From Neurospora tetraspora (lineage: Eukaryota; Ascomycota; Sordariomycetes; Sordariales; Sordariaceae), in NCBI RefSeq assembly GCF_033439725.1, contig NW_026944389.1, forward strand, positions 3,472,001-3,536,000: a stretch of 64,000 bases of DNA. The letters run 5' to 3'. The notes beneath the pieces are model-generated. The model ran no database searches. It worked only from the letters and a program-made list of their open reading frames with translations, and was not told where the DNA came from. Made by a program: the position numbers and the translations under genes. Below are positions 11,008 through 19,952 of the stretch, one piece after another. Each line of letters begins with the position of its first letter. Within the stretch, counting starts at the first letter, position 1.

Positions 11008-11375
11008 CTCTTTGGTGGTTGTCTGCTGATGGTGGAGGATTTTGTGTTTGCAGATCGGGATAGTTCAACGGGAAAACCAGTCCAGTGATTTTGGGCTGAG
11101 GCGATTGATGAAGCAGTAAAGTTTGTGGTTGTTGTTTTTCCGTTTGCGTTCTTGACTTCAGCTCGCGAAGAGGGGTGCCGCCGGGCCGGGGGTCAAGAGC
11201 TGCGTGAGGCCCACAGCCAAATTTAGCAGGCCGGCAGGAGTGAATGATAAGGTTCTTTCAGTTTGCCGACGAATCAGCGATTGAGCCATCCGTGGTTGAA
11301 TGCATTATGCAAGGAGACATAAACGGCTGTCCGCCGAGACTGTGTTGATTTTTGTGCAAAGGTAAGGATGAAATA
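11008..11375. other. Intergenic, upstream region of the repeat-bearing ISG12-like gene
   Basis: Probable promoter and 5' UTR of the gene starting at 11007. No further feature recognised. Confidence 0.4.
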
Positions 11376-11614
11376 CAATCTAGTGCTGGTTTTTTTGTTA
11401 GCTTGGTACCTACTCCTGGTACACTGGACGAGATCTCTTCCGAATTGTCCCAAACCTTATAAGGACTAAATAAATGGTTAGGTACGGATCCGAAAGGCAT
11501 CAACAAGATCCAATACGGTGTATTTTATTTTGGAAAAAGCATATTCACAGCATGAAAACGCCTAGGGAAGTTGACCCGAGGTCTCGAGCTAACAAACAAA
11601 CCAGTATTGGACTG
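11376..11614. mobile_element. TA-flanked MITE, copy 1
   Basis: A 239-bp element. Left end CAATCTAGTGCTGG then TTTGTTAGCT; the inverted right end reads CAGTCCAATACTGG then TTTGTTAGCT. It is flanked by TA on both sides, as for Tc1/mariner-type insertions. A second copy lies in opposite orientation at 54622-54899, with similarity over most of its length except a middle segment that differs in length. It has no coding capacity. Confidence 0.85.
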
Positions 11615-11828
11615 TATGTCTGTGGTCAAAACTTCAGCTAGCGGATACTCAAGTTTCCGGTCGTTGATTTCTGGCAAATGCTAGAAGGCTCATGTCATGA
11701 GTAGCAAGCCACAGCCCAGGTTCAAATTTCGTGATAAAGCAGGTACAAAGTGAGTCTAAGACTGAGATTGTCGCAGCATTATCTGACCCCAAGTGTCGCC
11801 GTCATGAGTGTTATAACCACAGTGGCGG

Positions 11829-12149
11829 TTATCCGGACCCCCTGAAGAAGCCAAACAGGGCGGAAGCAATCACCACTGCTCCCATTCCCAAGCCAAATGC
11901 CCACCCCGCCATTTTTGTCAGAATCGTGAAGAATCCAGCGCATGTTGCTCCGAGACTTTGGAGGATGGCGAACCAGCTGCCCGCAATGACATTCCCAATC
12001 AAAGAATGAATCCAGGCCGCGAATGATCCTATGGCCAACGGCATGAAACGTTAGCACACACTTGGTGTTCACGACCTTGCAAAGTGGTAGCACTCACCGG
12101 CCCTGACGCCAGCGGCAGCCCATCCAAGGATGGATAGAACGCAGCCCAT
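11829..12149 (-). CDS. Short ISG12/IFI6-like protein
   Basis: Two exons, 12098-12149 and 11829-12028, separated by a 69-bp intron (GTGAGT...GCTAAC...TAG), give 83 residues. The start is ATG 12149. The sequence is a clean family core: GWAAAGVRAG, then FAAWIHSLIGNVIAGSWFA and ILQSLGATCAGF, followed by a hydrophobic helix. The intron falls in phase 1 at the conserved Ala-Gly pair, the same place as in the paralogues at 7538-8450, 12629-13137 and 13939-14487. It is the most canonical member of the array, close in size to human IFI27-type proteins. Expected to be a small glycine-rich membrane protein; its role in fungi is not known to me. Confidence 0.85.
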
Positions 12150-12628
12150 CTTGAAGAGGACTGTTGAAGGTTACCTGGCGGAAAAGGTCAGTCATAGGTT
12201 TATTCCATGTGCTTTTTCACAAATTCATGCCGACCCGAAAAGTCGTTCTGATGCTTTGCTCACCTGGGTATAAAAATAATCAAGGAGTACGGTAGGGAGA
12301 CGGTAGGGATCGAGAAGTACTAGACCATGACTAGAGTGGAGATGTGGGAGTGTGTCTTCACGTTGAGCTAATATAATCGCCAAAAGACTTCTGTAGGCCT
12401 CGTTCCATCATAAAAGTGGACACGCAAACGAGCGAAGCCGTCGGGGAAGGACACAACGTCATGATCCGGGATGGAGCTGGACGCAAGTTACCGTGAAATG
12501 TGAGGTATTCCTAGAATGTACTCATGAAGATGACAGAACAGACAATGACTGCGGTAATTATATATAATTATTTCCGAACCAGCATGTTAAGATGCTCAAC
12601 ACTCATCTGATGATGTCTTTTTTCCTCC
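12150..12628. other. Intergenic between ISG12-like paralogues
   Basis: No gene seen. Presumed promoter of the 12149 gene and 3' region of the next paralogue. Confidence 0.4.
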
Positions 12629-13137
12629 TCATTTCTTGTTCTCCCCGCAACCCGAGATCAAGCACTCGGCACTGGAGATCCCAGTAACGAGCAATCCGGC
12701 TCCTTGGACAGCTCCGTTGACAATTGCGGCACCGTATCCACCCATCGCAGCACTCTGAGCAATAGAAAAGGCACTTCCAGCAACAACATTGCCAAGTGCG
12801 GCATGAGCTGCGGCTGCGGCAGTTCCTGGTTCATATCAGCATTTGTTCATCGAAGAACAAGACATGAGTGAACGCGGCAGGTGTACATTGAGACATGGTA
12901 TTGTGTGAAATAAAACCTAGAACAGTATACTCATCATACATGGAGAATGGAGGCGAGAGACTGACCAGCGACAGGTCCAGCGGCACCAAATCCCAGTGCG
13001 GCAAGAATGGGTGCGGTAACTATCGCAGGCACAGCGACAGCGGCTAGCCCGGCGACGACAGGAATCAAAGGAATCTTTTGGACATTGTCAGCTCTGGCAC
13101 AAGCAGGAAAGGGAGTGAAGAGTTCGCAGTGTACCAT
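12629..13137 (-). CDS. ISG12/IFI6-like protein
   Basis: Exons 12966-13137 and 12629-12825 with a 140-bp intron; 122 residues. ATG 13137 is the first true ATG (the frame opens further upstream only through a TTG). N-terminal residues 20-57 form a hydrophobic segment ending ILAALGFGAAGPVAG. The phase-1 intron follows, then ALGNVVAGSAFSIAQSAAMG and a second glycine-rich hydrophobic stretch ending in a short Cys-containing, Lys-rich tail. This is the expected Ifi-6-16 layout. The DNA around the start aligns with the paralogues at 13939-14487 and 14821-15354, so the three came from local duplication. Membrane localisation is inferred. Confidence 0.85.
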
Positions 13138-13938
13138 GTTAAAGATCCTTTCAGCGTTCAGTGTTGTAGGCTCTTCGTGCTTCAAAAGGGCAGGATGAAT
13201 TGGTGAAGTTGAAGTAAGTGTTGATATGTGCTCCTCTCAAAGCTTGAAAACCCGAGCACTGGGTGGGTTTTATAGAGAGCCAGTTTCTCTGCCACAGTCG
13301 GTGTCTTCCTATACAGAAATGACATGTAGCTAGAGGCTTTCAACGCAATCCAAGACATTCAGATCATGGCCTTCACAAACAAGATCGGTTACTGGAAGAT
13401 CAAAGAATTATTCTGTCATCCTTGGACAGAGTCGATGACTTCATCAACGGAAACGCGAAAGACCTGCCAAAATGTTGGGAGACTGTCTGGTGCGTTTAGT
13501 CGTTTGCAGGCCTGGGTATACAACTTACCTCTTCAACCTTTCGAAGGCCTCATTCCATCATGGTTGTAATGCGCAAACGAAGAAGAGCCCCGATTCAATG
13601 AATGCAAGGTCATGATCCGATACAGTCGGATGCAAGTTGCCGGATAAACCGAGAGCCCACACGTGTAGAAGTCCAGGAATTTAACCTACTTCTGAAGATC
13701 ACACAACACGATCAGATCTAAGCGACGAGAAACCGCACGCTGGTTTGGTTACGTCCATCACCAAATCTGCTGGAAAAGCATACGCCCCAAGAGAAATAGG
13801 CAATAAACAGGATAACGACAAGTTAGTGATAGCAAATGTAGGGACCGAACACTGCGGCAACGGCTCTATGATCTGTGCCATATAGATCAAGGTAAATATT
13901 GATCACCAAACCCGCACGTAAAGCCGCATGACACTCGT
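13138..13938. other. Intergenic, nothing recognised
   Basis: Probable promoter of the 12629-13137 gene. ORFs at 13366-13569 and 13699-13890 have no family resemblance or splice context. Confidence 0.4.
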
Positions 13939-14487
13939 CTAGTCCTTTCTCTTCTTCTCCTGGTCCTTTCTCTTCTTCTCCTGGTCCTTTCTCTTCTTCT
14001 CCTGGTCCTTGTCCTTTCCACAATCTGACACCAAGCTGTTCAGAGTGGAGAGTCCCGTAACAGCCAATCCAGCGCCTTGGGCAATTCCATTCAGGACCCC
14101 AACGCCATATCCGCCCACTGCTGCACCCTGAGCGATAGCAAAGGGACTGCCGGCGACAACACTTCCAATCGAGGACTGGGCCATCGTTGCAATAGTTCCT
14201 GAGTAGAGGTAAGATCAGCACTTGCTCCATTCGACCAAGGCAGTGGTAGTGATGACACCACACCATGCCTCTGCACATGGTACCTATTGTGGAATCACCG
14301 ACCAGCGACAGGACCAGCAGCACCAAATCCTACTGTGCCCAGTCCAGCAATCGCAGGTGCGGTAAGTATCGCAGGGGAAGCGATGACCGCAATCCCAGCA
14401 ACCTGCGCAAGGGAGGTCCAAGGAACCTTGGGAGTAGATTCACCTTTGGCACTAGCAGGAGAGAGGATGAAGAATACAAAATACCAT
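13939..14487 (-). CDS. ISG12/IFI6-like paralogue with unresolved or broken 5' end
   Basis: The second exon (13939-14198) is intact: SIGSVVAGSPFAIAQGAAVG, a Gly-rich hydrophobic segment, then a C-terminal tail of three tandem DQEKKRK units encoded by an 18-bp direct repeat. The 104-bp intron (14199-14302) sits in the conserved phase-1 position. Upstream, the frame coding AILTAPAIAGLGTVGFGAAGPVAG is open to about 14747 but contains no ATG, only a TTG at its far end. The ATG at 14487 aligns with the start of the 12629-13137 paralogue but is one base out of frame. Either an extra 5' exon exists or a single-base indel has disabled the gene. Confidence 0.6.
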
Positions 14488-14820
14488 GGTACAGGGCTGT
14501 TCTGTGGTTCAGGGTACTGTAATCGTAGAAGAGCAAGATGGGACAGGAATGTCGATGATGATGTTGTTGTAAACTCAGGATTTGAAAACTGGAAACAAAA
14601 AGATATCTTATAGTATTTCAACTTCTTCGACCATGTTCCGCATCTTTCCCTACAGGAGCCTGATGCAGAAGCATCACCTTGTTTTTTTCCGTTGGGATGC
14701 TCGACTGATGACTTCACGGAGAAACATTCGGTTGCTTGCAAAGGCAAACGGCTTTTTTGTTTCGATCAACGTCATGAGTGCTGTTGGATTTTGGGTCTCC
14801 GGGGAGGCCTGAATGGCCGC

Positions 14821-15354
14821 TCAGCAAGGTGTCCACGCTGGACAGGAACAAGAAGAAACAAGAAAAATCAAACCGCCTCCACGACCGTTCCATCTCCTTG
14901 CATCCCTGCGTCCTGCCACTACTTGTCGCCTTTTGAAGGCGCAAGGCGCTTCTGGCCTAGACGAGTACGTCCCTGGGTTTTGCGCAGAGGTAAAGCCACT
15001 ACCGGTTAACATCCAAAACCCCAATGACTTAAAGGGCTGTGATGGAAATGTTGCCTGATGGCTATCAGCCTGACTGGACGTGGCTCCAAAAGAGTGAATT
15101 GACTGACATAGTTTGAACCCAGTGGCGACCAATACCATTAAAAATGGGGAAGTGGTCGGAATTAGGGTTAAAGCCACTATACCGGCCAATGCCATCGTGC
15201 CAGACAGGCTGAGCGTGCAGGCCATCGTGTCATTGTACTTGGGGTACTCATTGGCCTTATGACACAAGACAAAGCTTAAGAGATGTGGGCATAGGAAGGG
15301 AAGAGGGGAATGGATGTTGTGTTGTACCATCTGGAAAAGTTTCCTCGAGTCCAT
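14821..15354 (-). CDS. Divergent or decaying ISG12/IFI6-like paralogue
   Basis: A 177-residue frame from ATG 15354 (a second ATG at 15327 aligns with the start of the 12629-13137 gene). Around the second ATG the DNA resembles that paralogue, followed by a hydrophobic segment with MALAGIVALTLIP, then FLMVLVATGF. Further on, TGSGFTSAQNPGTYS matches the VAGSAFSIAQSAAMGGY block, but the glycine-rich pattern is largely lost. A GTCAGT donor lies at the homologous intron position, so the true product may be spliced. I read it as a sixth, strongly degenerate array member, perhaps a pseudogene; its similarity is the weakest of the six. Confidence 0.45.
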   Translation of the reverse strand: MDSRKLFQMVQHNIHSPLPFLCPHLLSFVLCHKANEYPKYNDTMACTLSLSGTMALAGIVALTLIPTTSPFLMVLVATGFKLCQSIHSFGATSSQADSHQATFPSQPFKSLGFWMLTGSGFTSAQNPGTYSSRPEAPCAFKRRQVVAGRRDARRWNGRGGGLIFLVSSCSCPAWTPC

Positions 15355-16563
15355 CGCCACTCAGCTTTTGATGTGGGCACACGGCAAGAGACGATTCAAA
15401 GTCGGAAAATAAATGTTCAATCTGTGGTTGGCGACCGAGAGGTTCGATGAGGGTAGTCTAGCCCAAGAAACTTTCCTGGGCGGAATATCTCACATTCTTC
15501 AGTTTTTTGTAGGCCGGGTCATCAACCAGGTGCCTTAATTACAGGATTTACCGTAAGAAAGCAGCTATTTCGAGCAATGACGATGAATTAGCCAGCTAGA
15601 ACGTCGAAAGGCCGGCAGAAATCGAGAACAAAAAAAAAGACAGAACGGAGGTCTCCGTTGTTTGCAAGAAAGCCATCAGAGATCTTTCGGACCAGGTAAA
15701 AGTAGGTTGCAGACTTCTGAGGTGTCGGCGGCGTAATGCAAACAGTTCTCGTTGGTACGTGAGTGAAGATGGTACCTGCAGCGTAAACGCAAGATTCAAC
15801 CGTCCTCTGCCGGCTCCAGTTCCCGGGAGTACGTAATGACTCTCGGGTATAGCCGCTCACGGGAGGTCGGCCGGGAGGCAAGCAGCATCGGCACGGCCGG
15901 GAATGTGATTGGCACAGGTCTCGGATGTCGTTGATGACTTAAAGAGTCAATGCCGCATCACAAACAGCCGGGCAGGGTAAGTACAAACACCCAACTCCGG
16001 ACTCCGTGATCCACTCTGTTGACGGAGTGAGGCGTGCTCGGTGTCTCGCGTGATGCAGGGATGTTGACGCTTCACTTGTGAAATGCCAAGAAAATCATTG
16101 ACATCTGATTGAGGGCATTCCGGGGTTGAGTTGACAAGGCACGCGGAGTAGGCGACACCGAGAGGCAGTCCGGAGCTCAGTCCCAGGGATGGCATTGCCC
16201 AAGCTGTCGGGAGCCCTTGCACGCCATTCGACGCCTTACGCCTTGTTGTTGACTCTCGCCTGGGTAACCCCGCCTGACCACCCAAGGATCTCTTTCCTGG
16301 TTCAGCGCAAACAAAGAGCAGCTGACTCGGTCCGGAAGTTGTGGAATGGTGGGTGAAGTAACGAATAGCGGCGCATTCTTCCTCAGATCGGAACCAGAAG
16401 AACAATTATAAGTCTCGTGGGACGCTCTTCATCTTTGAGACTCGCCATCCAACCCTCATTAACCACTTGGTTTCATATCTCCGAATCGCACGTCCCAGAC
16501 ACATCGTTAACAATCCATCTTATAACGCGGCACTGTTGGCCTGATCCACGATATATATCAACC
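15355..16563. other. Intergenic, nothing firmly recognised
   Basis: Includes a 152-codon minus-strand ORF (15947-16405) with a low-complexity, unconvincing translation. No homologous domain or splice pattern seen. It separates the accessory left arm from the housekeeping block. Confidence 0.4.
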
Positions 16564-16713
16564 ATGAATCTGGACAGCTACTCACGACTCATTCCCTCAG
16601 ACCAAGACGAGGACGTCAAGGCAGAGAACAAGGCTGGCGCGATGCTCGTGGCGCTCTTGATGCTTGTTGGGGTCCTTACGTTGGGCGCAATGATGTGGCA
16701 CTGGAACAGCTAA
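16564..16713 (+). CDS. Putative 49-residue single-pass membrane protein
   Basis: The ATG at 16564 has a good fungal context (CAACCATGAA). The protein has a polar, acidic N-terminal half and one predicted transmembrane helix (about residues 26-45, MLVALLMLVGVLTLGAMMW), ending a few residues later. The longer in-frame ORF starting at 16417 reads like 5' UTR. I do not recognise a family. Such short tail-anchored proteins are plausible in fungi, but nothing beyond start context and composition supports this one. Confidence 0.4.
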   Translation: MNLDSYSRLIPSDQDEDVKAENKAGAMLVALLMLVGVLTLGAMMWHWNS

Positions 16714-17303
16714 AGAACTGAAAATTGCGTAACTTGTTCGGTAGGTGCTCAATCCGAGAACACCGTCATTTCATGCGATATCGATTGTCCTAACGAGTGG
16801 AGATCCAGATTCGAAGACCGGCGACAGCGGACGGGACTGGATGGCCAATCGCAGGTGACGTCGAATGAGAGCTCTCTGGTCATAAGTTGAAGGACGGCCG
16901 GAACATGACAGGATTATACGTTGGATTGATACCCGGATTTGAGGACTTGGATGGAAGTGGATGGACGAGGACATTGTCGATTTCTGGATGATGGCGTTTT
17001 GGAGTTTCGAGGTTGAACATTCCGACGTAGTCGGCGTCAGTGGACTTTAGCGGAGTTTTAGCGGGCCTTTAGCTGCATGCCACCAATGCGGGGAAGTGGA
17101 TCGATCTGCTTTAGCTCAGGACTTGGCGTTTACGGTGGGGAACATTGACATCTGCTTGCAGACCGCCTTTGGCAGAATGAAAAATGCTCCACTAAAAATT
17201 TCTCGGACCTTTTGCGTGCTGTGCACATGTCGAATTTGGAGTTTCCTTGCTGCCGTCGGATCCTCCATTTTGGATCGCATCAAACATCAACTCCACATCC
17301 ACC

Positions 17304-19478
17304 ATGCCCAAAGACAACAAGCCCAGGAAGCGCGATAGCGCCCCTGCTATCACCGACGCTCGTTTTGCCAGTTTCGAGACAGACCCGCGATTCCAGCTGC
17401 CCTCGAAAAAGAACCTGAAGACCAAGCTCGACAAGCGTTTCTCCAAGGTCCTCAAAGATGCAGAGTTCACCGCCGTCGCAAAGGTCGACAGGTACGGCCG
17501 CAAGCTAAAGACCGACACCAAGAAGAAGGCTCTGGAGCGGCTGTACGAAGACGAGAGCGAGGACGACACAGACAACGAGGACAAGGAGAAGCCCAAGAAG
17601 GAAAAGAAGGACAAGAAGGCCGACGCGGAAGACGAGAGCGACTTTGAGGTCGAGGACGACGACATTGTCCAGCGCGAACTCGAGGCTGCCAATTCATACG
17701 ACCCTGCCCGTGGCGGCGGTTTCTCTTCATCCGATGACGACTCCGACTCCGACGACTCAGATTCCGAAGACGAACAGCTAGAGGCCGAGGACGAGGCCGA
17801 TGCGGAAACACGACCCGGTATCCACTTGCGCAAGGATAAGGAGGCTGTGGAGGAAGGTGAAATTACAAACAGAGTTGCCATCGTCAACATTGATTGGGAC
17901 CATATCAAGTCGATCGACCTATTCGCCCTCTTCTCGAGCTTTGTGCCCCCAGGCGGTCGCATCGAGAAGGTTTCCGTCTACCCCAGCGAGTTCGGCAAGC
18001 AGAGGATGCAAAGAGAAGAGCTGGAAGGTCCTCCCCAGGAGATCTTCAAGAAGAAGAACGACTCAGACTCCGATTCCGACAGCGACTCCGAGGACTCAGA
18101 CTCAGACGAGGCCATCAAGAAGGAGCTTCTCGAGGAAGGAAACGACCAGGACTTCGACAGTGACGCCCTCCGCACTTACCAGCTCGACAGGTTACGTTAC
18201 TACTACGCCGTAATGGTTTGCTCCGACAAGAACACAGCACACAAGATCTACGAGGCGACAGACGGCAACGAATACCTCTCCTCTTCCAACTTCCTCGACC
18301 TGCGATTTATCCCCGACGATGTCACCTTCGACGACGAGCCCAGAGACGAGTGCGACAGCGTCCCCGCAGGGTACAAGCCGGTGGAGTTCGTGACCGATGC
18401 TCTTCAGCATTCCAAGGTCAAGCTTACCTGGGATATGAACCCTGAAGATTACGCGAGGAAAGAAGCTCTCAACAAGGCGTTCACCGGTAGCCGCAACGAC
18501 ATTGCCGAGAACGACCTGCGCGCTTACCTTGCGAGCGACAGCTCAGACAACGAGGAGGAGGAGGAATTCAAGGCCGAGGAGGCCGCCGCCGCCGAAGAAG
18601 CAGAAGAGGAGAAGACTTTGTCAAAGAAGGAGCTTGCCAGGCGCAAGATGCGCGCAGCTCTCGGCCTTGCTGACGAGCCCGTAGTAAAGTCGAAGAAGGA
18701 TGCTCCGGTGGGCGAGATGCAAATCACATTCACGCCAGCGCTTTCCGCCAACGACAAGAAGAAGGGAGATGAGGAGAGAGAGGAGACAACGATCGAAAAG
18801 TACAAGCGCAAGGAGCGCGAGAGGAAGGAGAGGAAGAGGCAGGAGATGCTTGCTAGGAGGGAAGGACGCGATCCTAATGCCGCTCCTCAGCAGGAGGAAG
18901 AGCAAGGCGAAGGCGAAGGCGAAGATCTCGGTTTCAACGATCCCTTCTTCACCGCGGAGCCTGTGGCGCCTTCCAAGACGGCGATCCGCAAGGAGGAGAG
19001 GCTCAAGAAGAAGGCCGAGAGGGAAGCTGAGGAGGCTGCCAACGCCGCCGAAAAGGCACAGCTGGAGCTGCTCATGGCTGATGAGAACGGTGATGGTGGC
19101 CGTCTCGATCACTTCGACATGAAGCAGATTGCCAAGGTCGAGAAGGTCAAGGGCAAGAAGAAGGGCAAGAAGGGCAAGAAGGGTGTTGAGGGCAACGATG
19201 GTCTCCAGGAGGAGTTCGCCATGGACGTCGAAGATCCCCGTTTCAAGGCCGTCTTCGAGAGCCACGAGTTCGCTATCGATCCTTCTAACCCCAAGTTCAA
19301 GGCTACTCAGGGTATGAAGAAGCTGCTTGAAGAGGGAAGGAAGAAACGCAAGAATGGTCCTAGTGTCACGGAGAAGAGCGAGAAGAGTGAGAAGAGCGCT
19401 AAGAAGGTCAAGACTGACGATGCGGATATCGATGGTCTGATCAACTCGGTCAAGAGGAAGGCGAAGGCGAAGAAATAA
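17304..19478 (+). CDS. ESF1: ESF1-like nucleolar pre-rRNA processing protein
   Basis: Single-exon gene of 724 residues; ATG 17304 (CCACCATGCC) is preferred over the in-frame ATG at 17247 because the extra 19 residues are UTR-like. In order: a basic N-terminus with FETDPRFQLPSKK, acidic Ser/Asp/Glu-rich stretches, the ESF1 core with RVAIVNIDWDHIKSIDLFAL around residue 190, long charged coiled-coil-like regions, and a C-terminal NUC153 motif (DPRFKAVFESHEFAIDPSNP). The Lys-rich tail suits nucleolar targeting. Yeast Esf1 is needed for early cleavages of 35S pre-rRNA leading to 18S rRNA. A conserved housekeeping gene. Confidence 0.95.
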   Translation: MPKDNKPRKRDSAPAITDARFASFETDPRFQLPSKKNLKTKLDKRFSKVLKDAEFTAVAKVDRYGRKLKTDTKKKALERLYEDESEDDTDNEDKEKPKKEKKDKKADAEDESDFEVEDDDIVQRELEAANSYDPARGGGFSSSDDDSDSDDSDSEDEQLEAEDEADAETRPGIHLRKDKEAVEEGEITNRVAIVNIDWDHIKSIDLFALFSSFVPPGGRIEKVSVYPSEFGKQRMQREELEGPPQEIFKKKNDSDSDSDSDSEDSDSDEAIKKELLEEGNDQDFDSDALRTYQLDRLRYYYAVMVCSDKNTAHKIYEATDGNEYLSSSNFLDLRFIPDDVTFDDEPRDECDSVPAGYKPVEFVTDALQHSKVKLTWDMNPEDYARKEALNKAFTGSRNDIAENDLRAYLASDSSDNEEEEEFKAEEAAAAEEAEEEKTLSKKELARRKMRAALGLADEPVVKSKKDAPVGEMQITFTPALSANDKKKGDEEREETTIEKYKRKERERKERKRQEMLARREGRDPNAAPQQEEEQGEGEGEDLGFNDPFFTAEPVAPSKTAIRKEERLKKKAEREAEEAANAAEKAQLELLMADENGDGGRLDHFDMKQIAKVEKVKGKKKGKKGKKGVEGNDGLQEEFAMDVEDPRFKAVFESHEFAIDPSNPKFKATQGMKKLLEEGRKKRKNGPSVTEKSEKSEKSAKKVKTDDADIDGLINSVKRKAKAKK

Positions 19479-19952
19479 TTGCATCATGGGTAGCATAGTA
19501 ATGGCAAGTTTTTGGTTTCTGTTGGTTCTCATCTATCTATTGTCCTTCACTGCCCACTCTTGCACATGGTCGTCGGCTTGAGGTTGTTTAAGTTGAGCAG
19601 GTTTACTCCCTTTTTCGATAATGGCTGCCCCCTTTTCGTGGATGGAGACGGAATGACGTACGGCAACTTCGCATCTCTTTCCCACCTCACCAATGTCCCT
19701 ATCATATAACTTGTTACCTGCCGTCTACCAGTTCATCACTGCCATGTAAGTCCGAGAGCTTCTTGGATTGTTTGCCCCTTTTGCTTTTCTTGCTCTGTCT
19801 TTGCTAGAACTGAGCCCACGCTTCTGGAAGGGCCCTTTCGAGGACATTGGGCAGCTATAATTTGTTTCTCTAGCGTCTGCATCCCATCATCTCCATAGGC
19901 GTCCCTCTCATGTCATTCACGGTTCTTGAATGACTCAACCTTAAGTCAACCC
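19479..19952. other. Convergent 3' intergenic region
   Basis: Lies between two convergent genes; no additional gene supported. Confidence 0.4.

Noticed and set aside
15947-16405. 152-codon minus-strand ORF
   Set aside because: Composition is random-like, without domains or conserved motifs.
18621-19532. 303-codon minus-strand Leu-rich ORF
   Set aside because: Antisense of the Lys/Glu-rich ESF1 coding sequence.
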